Of a stretch of DNA of 19,076 nucleotides, positions 14,657 to 19,076 are shown piece by piece (the stretch's first letter is position 1; each line of letters begins with the position of its first letter). The DNA lies in the NCBI GenBank assembly GCA_964624465.1, contig CAZUZD010000099.1, positions 1-19,076 of the forward strand, written 5' to 3'. The notes under the pieces are model-generated. The model worked only from the letters and a program-made list of their open reading frames with translations, did no database searches and had not been told where the DNA came from. Position numbers and translations under genes: made by a program. The stretch is from CAZUZD01 sp964624465. Lineage in GTDB: Bacteria; Planctomycetota; Planctomycetia; Isosphaerales; Isosphaeraceae.

Positions 14657-16021
14657 ATGGCCAGAAAGACCTCCGGTCGGCTGTTCGACGACCCTGACGA
14701 TTTTGACGAGCTGCCGGTCTCGGGCGGGGTGACCGGGCCCGACGAGCTCTCGGCCATCGATCCCGAGGCGCCCCTGGCCGAGCGGATGCGGCCCCGCACG
14801 CTGGAGGAGTACGCCGGCCAGCCGCACCTGATCGGACCCGGCCGGGTGCTGCGGCGCCTGCTGGAAGGGGGCGGCCGCCTGCCCTCGCTGATCCTCTGGG
14901 GCGGGCCCGGCACCGGCAAGACGACCCTCGCCCGGCTGCTCGCCAACCGCGACGGGGCCCGCTTCGTCCCGGTCTCGGCCGTGCTGGCCGGCGTGAAGGA
15001 CCTCCGCGAGGCGATCGAGGGCGCCCGTCGCGACCGCCGGCGCGGGGTGCGCACGGTCCTGTTCGTCGACGAGATCCACCGCTTCAACAAGGCCCAGCAG
15101 GATGCCCTCTTGCCGGCCGTCGAGGATGGCACGGTCACGCTCGTGGGCGCCACGACGGAGAACCCGTCGTTCGAGGTCAACGCCGCCCTGCTCTCCCGCG
15201 CCCGGGTGCTCACGCTCCAGCCGCTGACCGAGTCGGACCTGGCCGCCATCGTCGGCCGCGCCCTGGCCGACCCCGAGCGGGGCCTGGCCCGGCTCCAGGT
15301 CACCCTGCCCGAGGCGCTGGTCGATCGCCTGACCCGGGGCGCCGGCGGCGACGCCCGGGTGGCGCTGTCGGCGCTCGAGGCCGCCGCGCTGGCCACCGAG
15401 CCCGATGCGCACGGGGTCCGTTCGATCGACGAGGCCACCCTGGCCGAGTCGCTGGGCCGGGCCCGATTCGCCTACGACAAGGGGGGCGAGGAGCACTACA
15501 ACCTCGCCTCGGCGCTGATCAAGAGCCTGCGGAACTCCGACGCCGACGCGGGCCTGTACTGGCTGGCCCGGCTCATCGAGGGCGGGGCCGACCCGATGTT
15601 CATCGCGCGCCGGCTCTGCATCCTGGCCTCGGAGGACGTCGGCCTGGCCGACCCGCAGGCGATGGTGCAGGCGGCGGCCGCCGCCCAGATCGTGCAGCTC
15701 ATCGGGCTGCCCGAGGGGCTGTACCCCCTCTCGCAGGCCACGGTCTACCTGGCCAGGGCGCCCAAATCGAACGCCCTGAAGCGCGGGTACTTCGCGGCGG
15801 CCGAGGACGCGACGGCGACCGCCCGCGAGCCGGTCCCGCTGCACCTGCGCAACGCCGTGACGAAACTGATGAAGTCGCAGGGGTACGGCCAGGGCTACCG
15901 CTACGCCCACGACGATCCGGCAGCGCGCCGCGAGATGCGGTGTCTGCCGGAGTCGCTCGCCGGGCGGGTGTATGTGGAGCCCGGGACCGACCTCCCCGGG
16001 CCGGGCGAGCCGCCGCGCTAG
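14657..16021 (+). CDS. rarA: Replication-associated recombination protein A (RarA/MgsA)
   Basis: This is a 454-residue AAA+ ATPase of the RarA/MgsA/WRNIP1 family, which acts at stalled replication forks with single-strand binding protein. LAERMRPRTLEEYAGQPHLIGPG (about 41-63) is the family start. Walker A is GGPGTGKTT (82-90), Walker B is VLFVDEIHRF (134-143), sensor 1 is GATTENPSFE (164-173), and Arg181 in LLSRARVL is the probable arginine finger. The C-terminal half contains the family's YDKGGEEHYNLASALIKSLRNSD segment and the tetramerisation region ending in GYRYAHDD. The ATG at 14657 was chosen over 14564 because upstream residues look non-coding and GAGG lies 9 bases before it. A 35-residue acidic N-terminal extension carries GRLFDD. 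It is divergent from the ABC pair, and its end is 39 bases from the convergent CsbD gene. Confidence 0.95.
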   Translation: MARKTSGRLFDDPDDFDELPVSGGVTGPDELSAIDPEAPLAERMRPRTLEEYAGQPHLIGPGRVLRRLLEGGGRLPSLILWGGPGTGKTTLARLLANRDGARFVPVSAVLAGVKDLREAIEGARRDRRRGVRTVLFVDEIHRFNKAQQDALLPAVEDGTVTLVGATTENPSFEVNAALLSRARVLTLQPLTESDLAAIVGRALADPERGLARLQVTLPEALVDRLTRGAGGDARVALSALEAAALATEPDAHGVRSIDEATLAESLGRARFAYDKGGEEHYNLASALIKSLRNSDADAGLYWLARLIEGGADPMFIARRLCILASEDVGLADPQAMVQAAAAAQIVQLIGLPEGLYPLSQATVYLARAPKSNALKRGYFAAAEDATATAREPVPLHLRNAVTKLMKSQGYGQGYRYAHDDPAARREMRCLPESLAGRVYVEPGTDLPGPGEPPR

Positions 16022-16060
16022 GGGCGGGGTCGCTGCGGGGGGAGGTCGGCGTGGCGGGGC

Positions 16061-16258
16061 TCACCAGGTGCGGGTCAGCTCGTCCAGCTCCCGCTCGGCG
16101 CGATCCTTCTCGTAGCCGTACCGGGCCTGGATCTGGCCGACGATCTGGTCGCGCTTGCCGGCGGCCTTGTCGAGGTCGTCGTCGGTCAGGTCGCCCCACT
16201 TCTCCTTGACCTTGCCCTTGAACTGCTTCCAGTTGCCCTCGATCTGATTCCAGTCCAT
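16061..16258 (-). CDS. CsbD-family stress response protein
   Basis: This small cytoplasmic protein of 65 residues matches the CsbD family from end to end and closely resembles E. coli YjbJ as I recall it: GNWKQFKGKVKEKWG (8-22), LTDDDLD (24-30), GKRDQIVGQIQARYGYEKDRAE (34-55). It is highly charged and helical. Members are abundant general-stress proteins of unknown mechanism. The ATG at 16258 has an excellent ribosome site (GGAGG, 6 bases upstream), so the longer frame reaching back to 16498 is not used. It lies 53 bases downstream of the small lipoprotein gene on the same strand and could be cotranscribed with it. Confidence 0.95.
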   Translation of the reverse strand: MDWNQIEGNWKQFKGKVKEKWGDLTDDDLDKAAGKRDQIVGQIQARYGYEKDRAERELDELTRTW

Positions 16259-16311
16259 CGCTGACCTCCGGGTCTCTGGGTGGAATGCCCGCAGTGGGGT
16301 CGGGCCGGTCG

Positions 16312-16527
16312 TCAGGGGGTATTCCGGCCGGTGGCATCGTCGATCTTGCGACCGGCCGCCTCGACCGGACCGTTGGGCGGATCGACCGTGTCGCGCACGT
16401 CCCTGGCGGCGGCGTCCACCCGCGCGCCGGCCTTCTCGGCCGGGCCGGCGTCGCAGCCGACCAGCGAAATCACCCCGAGGCATCCGAGCACGAGCCACGT
16501 CGCGCGAGACGAGCAGTTGCGGTGCAT
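16312..16527 (-). CDS. Small predicted lipoprotein
   Basis: This 71-residue protein has a lipoprotein signal peptide: basic residues at 3 and 8, a hydrophobic core at 10-23 and the lipobox LVGC with lipidated Cys25. The mature part is only 47 residues, charged and probably one or two amphipathic helices (AEKAGARVDAAARDVRDTV, then VEAAGRKIDDATG). Size and pattern recall entericidin-like or stress-induced envelope lipoproteins, but I cannot assign a family. The residue after Cys is Asp26, which in E. coli would signal inner-membrane retention; whether this holds here is unknown. The start is ATG at 16527 with a weak AGGGA site; an ATG nine codons upstream (16554) is possible. It lies 53 bases upstream of the CsbD gene on the same strand. 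Confidence 0.75.
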   Translation of the reverse strand: MHRNCSSRATWLVLGCLGVISLVGCDAGPAEKAGARVDAAARDVRDTVDPPNGPVEAAGRKIDDATGRNTP

Positions 16528-17023
16528 CCCATGTCCCTGACAGGTCCAGCCCATGCGGCCGTGGCGTCTCCAGGAGCCTCGCTCACCACACGGGTCTGAG
16601 GTCGATCCAGACGCACATCAGATGCCCGCCCGCTCCCCCTGGGCCGGATTTGAACGCGGCGGAACGGTCCGTCCCCGGCGCTTCGTGGGGCCACGATCCG
16701 GGCGTCATCGGCCGGAACGCCGACTGTCACAGGAGTTGGCCGCGTGGCCGCGAGCGGTCGTCGCGGGAGCCGGTGCGTTCCTGGCGATCCGCGACCGGTC
16801 CAGGATTCCTGGGCCGGGACCGGAAAGGGGCGCAGGCGGTGGTCCGGTTGCGCAGCGGCTTGCCTGCTCGGTGGCGAGGATCTCTGCGGCCGTGATTTTT
16901 TTTCCGGGTGGAAATTCGCGGGACGGAGGTAAAATCGTCCGGGTCGATCCAGAGGCGTAAGTATAAGAATTTCGTCGGTCGGGCTGCGAGTCGGCCGGAC
17001 CGCCGCCCTGCACCCCGGTGTCC
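16528..17023. other. Divergent intergenic region, lipoprotein and kinase promoters expected
   Basis: These 496 bases contain no supportable gene; open frames are Arg/Pro/Gly-rich. The region lies between the minus-strand lipoprotein and the plus-strand kinase, so it should hold promoters for both. A run of eight T (16896-16903) and an AT-richer patch to about 16975 stand out in GC-rich DNA. Within it, TAAAAT (16930-16935) and TATAAG (16962-16967) are possible -10 boxes for the kinase, but neither has a good -35 box. Confidence 0.5.
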
Positions 17024-19076
17024 ATGACGCACGAGAATCACGGCGGGGGCATTGCGCCGTGTCCCGAGGTGACCGAGCCACCCGATGAATGGCTGGCCGA
17101 GCTCGCGCGGATTCGCCAGCTGGCCGACCGGATCCCGCAACTGGTCTGGAGTTGCCAGCCCGATGGCTGCTGCGACTTCCTGAGCCGGCGCTGGGAGTCG
17201 TACACCGGGGTCCCGGAGTCCGAGCACCACGGCCACCACTGGCTCGAGCCCATCCACCCCGACGATCGCGCGCGCGCCGAGCTGGAGTGGCACCGGTTCA
17301 TCCAGGGCGAGTCGGAGTACGACCTGGAGTACCGCCTGCGGCGGCACGACGGCGTCTACCGCTGGTTCAAGGCCCGGGGGCAGAAGCTCACCGCCCCCGA
17401 CGGCGAGGTGCGGCGGATCTTCGGCACCAGCACCGACATCGACGATCAGAAGCGTGCCGAGGCCGAGCTCCGGGAGAGCCGCGAACGGCTCGAGGCCGCG
17501 CTGGCCGCCTCGGGCACCGGCACGTTCCGCTGGGACCTCCAGACCGACGCCCTGGACTGGGACGAGCAGCTCGACCGGCTCTTCGGCCTGCCCGCCGGTG
17601 CCGCGGTGCGCAGCCTGGCGCAGTTCCTGGCGCTGGTGCACCCGGACGATCGCAACGAGGTGGTGGCCCGCTGCGAGCTGTGTCGCGACCACGGCGCCGA
17701 CTTCGCCATGGAGTTCCGGGTCGTCTGGCCCGACGGCTCCGTGCGCTGGCTCGACGACCGAGGGCGGACCTTCCGGGACCTCGACGGCCGGCCGTCCTAC
17801 ATGACGGGCGCCTGCACCGACATCACCGACCGCCGCCGGGCCGAGGCCCTGCACCGTGAGAGCGAGGCCCGCGGCCGCGAGATCCTCGAGAGCATCACCG
17901 ACGCCTTCTTCGCCCTCGACCCCGACTGGCGCTTCGTCTACGTGAACCACCAGGCCGAGGCGCTGCTGGACCGCACCCCCGGCGATCTGCTCGGCAAGGT
18001 GCTCTGGGACGAGTATCCCGGCCTCGACGGCAGCGAGTTCGAGCGGGTCTTCCGCGGGGTGGCGCGCGACCGGGTCACCGCGTCGATCACCGGCTTCTAT
18101 CCCGACCACGGCCGCTGGTACGAGACGCACGCCTACCCGGTCGCCAGCGGTGGGGTGACCATCTACTTCCGCAACGCCACGGCGCGGATCCAGGCCGAGC
18201 AGGAGCTGGCGCACCTGGCCGAGCAGCGCCGGCTCGCCCTCGACGCCGCCGGCCTGGGCGCCTGGCACATCGACCCCGCGACCGGGGCCCTCAACACCGA
18301 CGAGCGGTTCCGGGTGATCTTCGGCGTCGAGGGGGACCAGATCTCCTACGAGGAGGCGCTGGCGCGCGTCTTCGATGAGGATCGCGAGCTGGTGCGCGCC
18401 GAGGTCGCCGCCGCGCTGTCCCCGGAGTTCGCGCGGCCGTACTCCATCGAGCACCGCATCGTGCATCCCGACGGCTCGGTGCGCTGGGTGCATGCCGTGG
18501 GCCGCGGCAGCTTCCGCGGCGAGGGGGCCGCTCGCCGGCTCAGCAGCCTCGACGGCACCATCGGTGACATCACCGAGCGCCGCGCCGCCGAGGCGGCCAT
18601 CCGCCGCAGCGAGCGCCGGCTCCAGGCGGCGCACGACCTGCTGGAGGGGATCACCGAGGGGACCGAGGAGCTGATCGCGGCGCTGGACCGCGACTACCGC
18701 TTCACGGTCGTCAACGCCGCCTACCGGCGCGACTTCCTCCGGGTCTTCGGCACCGAGGCGGAGGTCGGCGGCAGCCTGATCGAGGCGCTGGCGCACCTGC
18801 CCGAAGATCAGCGCAATGCCGTCGAGCTCTGGGGCCGGGCCCTGGCCGGCGAGTCGGTCACGGTGACCATGGAGTTCGGCGATCCCGGCCGCGCCCGCCG
18901 GGTCTTCGACCTTCGCTTCAACCCGATCCGCGACGCCGACGGCCGCATCGTCGGTGCCGGCGAGATCGCCCGCGACGTGACCGAGCGGGTCCGCTCCGAG
19001 GAGGCGCTCAAGGAGGCCGACCGCCGCAAGGACGAGTTCCTGGCGATGCTGGCGCACGAGCTGCGCAACCCCCTGG
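17024..19076 (+). CDS. Multi-PAS sensor histidine kinase, 3' end outside the window
   Basis: 684 residues are visible before the window ends. I read this frame directly from the sequence; it has no stop. Five PAS-type domains follow one another at about 29-148, 151-276, 286-396, 403-527 and 540-662. Most end in the linker pattern D-I-x-(D/E)-x-(K/R)-R-A-E, for example DIDDQKRAEAEL and DITERRAAEAAI. Domains 1, 2 and 4 have the PAS_3 wording (IHPDDR, RWF, PDGSVRW). The HisKA domain begins with RRKDEFLAMLAHELRNPL, and His678 is the phosphate-accepting histidine. The catalytic ATPase domain, and any receiver domain, lie outside the window. There is no signal peptide or membrane helix, so it is a cytoplasmic sensor. 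The start ATG at 17024 has only a weak ribosome site, and a GTG two codons earlier is possible. The ligand and partner regulator are unknown. Confidence 0.93.
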   Translation, partial: MTHENHGGGIAPCPEVTEPPDEWLAELARIRQLADRIPQLVWSCQPDGCCDFLSRRWESYTGVPESEHHGHHWLEPIHPDDRARAELEWHRFIQGESEYDLEYRLRRHDGVYRWFKARGQKLTAPDGEVRRIFGTSTDIDDQKRAEAELRESRERLEAALAASGTGTFRWDLQTDALDWDEQLDRLFGLPAGAAVRSLAQFLALVHPDDRNEVVARCELCRDHGADFAMEFRVVWPDGSVRWLDDRGRTFRDLDGRPSYMTGACTDITDRRRAEALHRESEARGREILESITDAFFALDPDWRFVYVNHQAEALLDRTPGDLLGKVLWDEYPGLDGSEFERVFRGVARDRVTASITGFYPDHGRWYETHAYPVASGGVTIYFRNATARIQAEQELAHLAEQRRLALDAAGLGAWHIDPATGALNTDERFRVIFGVEGDQISYEEALARVFDEDRELVRAEVAAALSPEFARPYSIEHRIVHPDGSVRWVHAVGRGSFRGEGAARRLSSLDGTIGDITERRAAEAAIRRSERRLQAAHDLLEGITEGTEELIAALDRDYRFTVVNAAYRRDFLRVFGTEAEVGGSLIEALAHLPEDQRNAVELWGRALAGESVTVTMEFGDPGRARRVFDLRFNPIRDADGRIVGAGEIARDVTERVRSEEALKEADRRKDEFLAMLAHELRNPL

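Noticed and set aside
12057..14732. Plus-strand open frame of 891 codons opposite the ABC genes
   Set aside because: It is antisense to two genes with complete ABC motifs, and its Arg/Gln/His/Gly-rich composition marks it as a shadow.
11155..15438. Very long minus-strand open frame (1427 codons) across several genes
   Set aside because: It runs antisense to the sulfatase and rarA and out of frame with the ABC pair. Its translation is Arg/Pro/Gly/Ala-rich without domains. Such shadow frames are expected where GC content at third positions is very high.
16630..16665. tRNA T-loop-like string (ATTTGAA) on the minus-strand sense
   Set aside because: The flanking five bases on each side cannot form a T-stem, and no acceptor or anticodon arm could be built around it.
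16727..19057. Minus-strand open frame of 776 codons opposite the kinase
   Set aside because: The plus strand encodes five PAS domains and a HisKA start in one unbroken frame; the minus frame is compositional.

Overview
This 19 kb window is very GC-rich (roughly 70 percent by eye), densely coding and chromosomal in character. It most likely comes from a planctomycete, probably near Isosphaeraceae. The reasons are a PEP-CTERM sorted protein, a secreted sulfatase next to a secreted SMP-30/gluconolactonase-type protein, a secreted prolyl-oligopeptidase-like hydrolase, weak or GTG starts and long shadow frames in GC-rich DNA. The taxonomy is inference, because no rRNA or other marker gene is present. 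I found no tRNA, rRNA, CRISPR array, transposase gene or prophage gene.

Layout. Positions 303-2384 (+) encode a secreted alpha/beta hydrolase, and 2569-3831 (+) encode an AlaC-type aminotransferase. A 13-bp perfect stem-loop follows, then an inverted pair of REP-like elements (3919-4046). On the minus strand a short-chain dehydrogenase (6190-6891) precedes an unrecognised membrane-anchored 665-residue protein (4126-6123). A stretch with less GC and few genes runs from about 6892 to 9167. It contains a 75-bp AT-rich tract, an attenuator-like set of inverted repeats, one PEP-CTERM protein gene (7376-7981, minus) and about 1.2 kb with no supportable gene. SMP-30-like and sulfatase genes follow (9168-12044, +). 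A MacB/LolD-type ABC ATPase-permease pair lies convergent to them (12051-14423, minus). Divergent from the pair is rarA (14657-16021, +). A CsbD-family stress protein and a tiny lipoprotein (16061-16527, minus) come next. The window ends inside a five-PAS sensor histidine kinase (17024 to the edge, +), cut within its HisKA H-box.

How the genes work together. The secreted hydrolase, the SMP-30-like protein and the sulfatase fit breakdown of sulfated or otherwise decorated polysaccharide, the usual planctomycete lifestyle. The ABC pair looks like an envelope export or lipoprotein-handling system of the MacB/FtsX family. The CsbD and lipoprotein genes look like a general or envelope stress pair. 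rarA and alaC are housekeeping genes.

No complete new multi-gene system is evident. The most interesting non-coding signals are the REP-like inverted pair at 3919-4046 and the three-part inverted repeat at 7279-7340.
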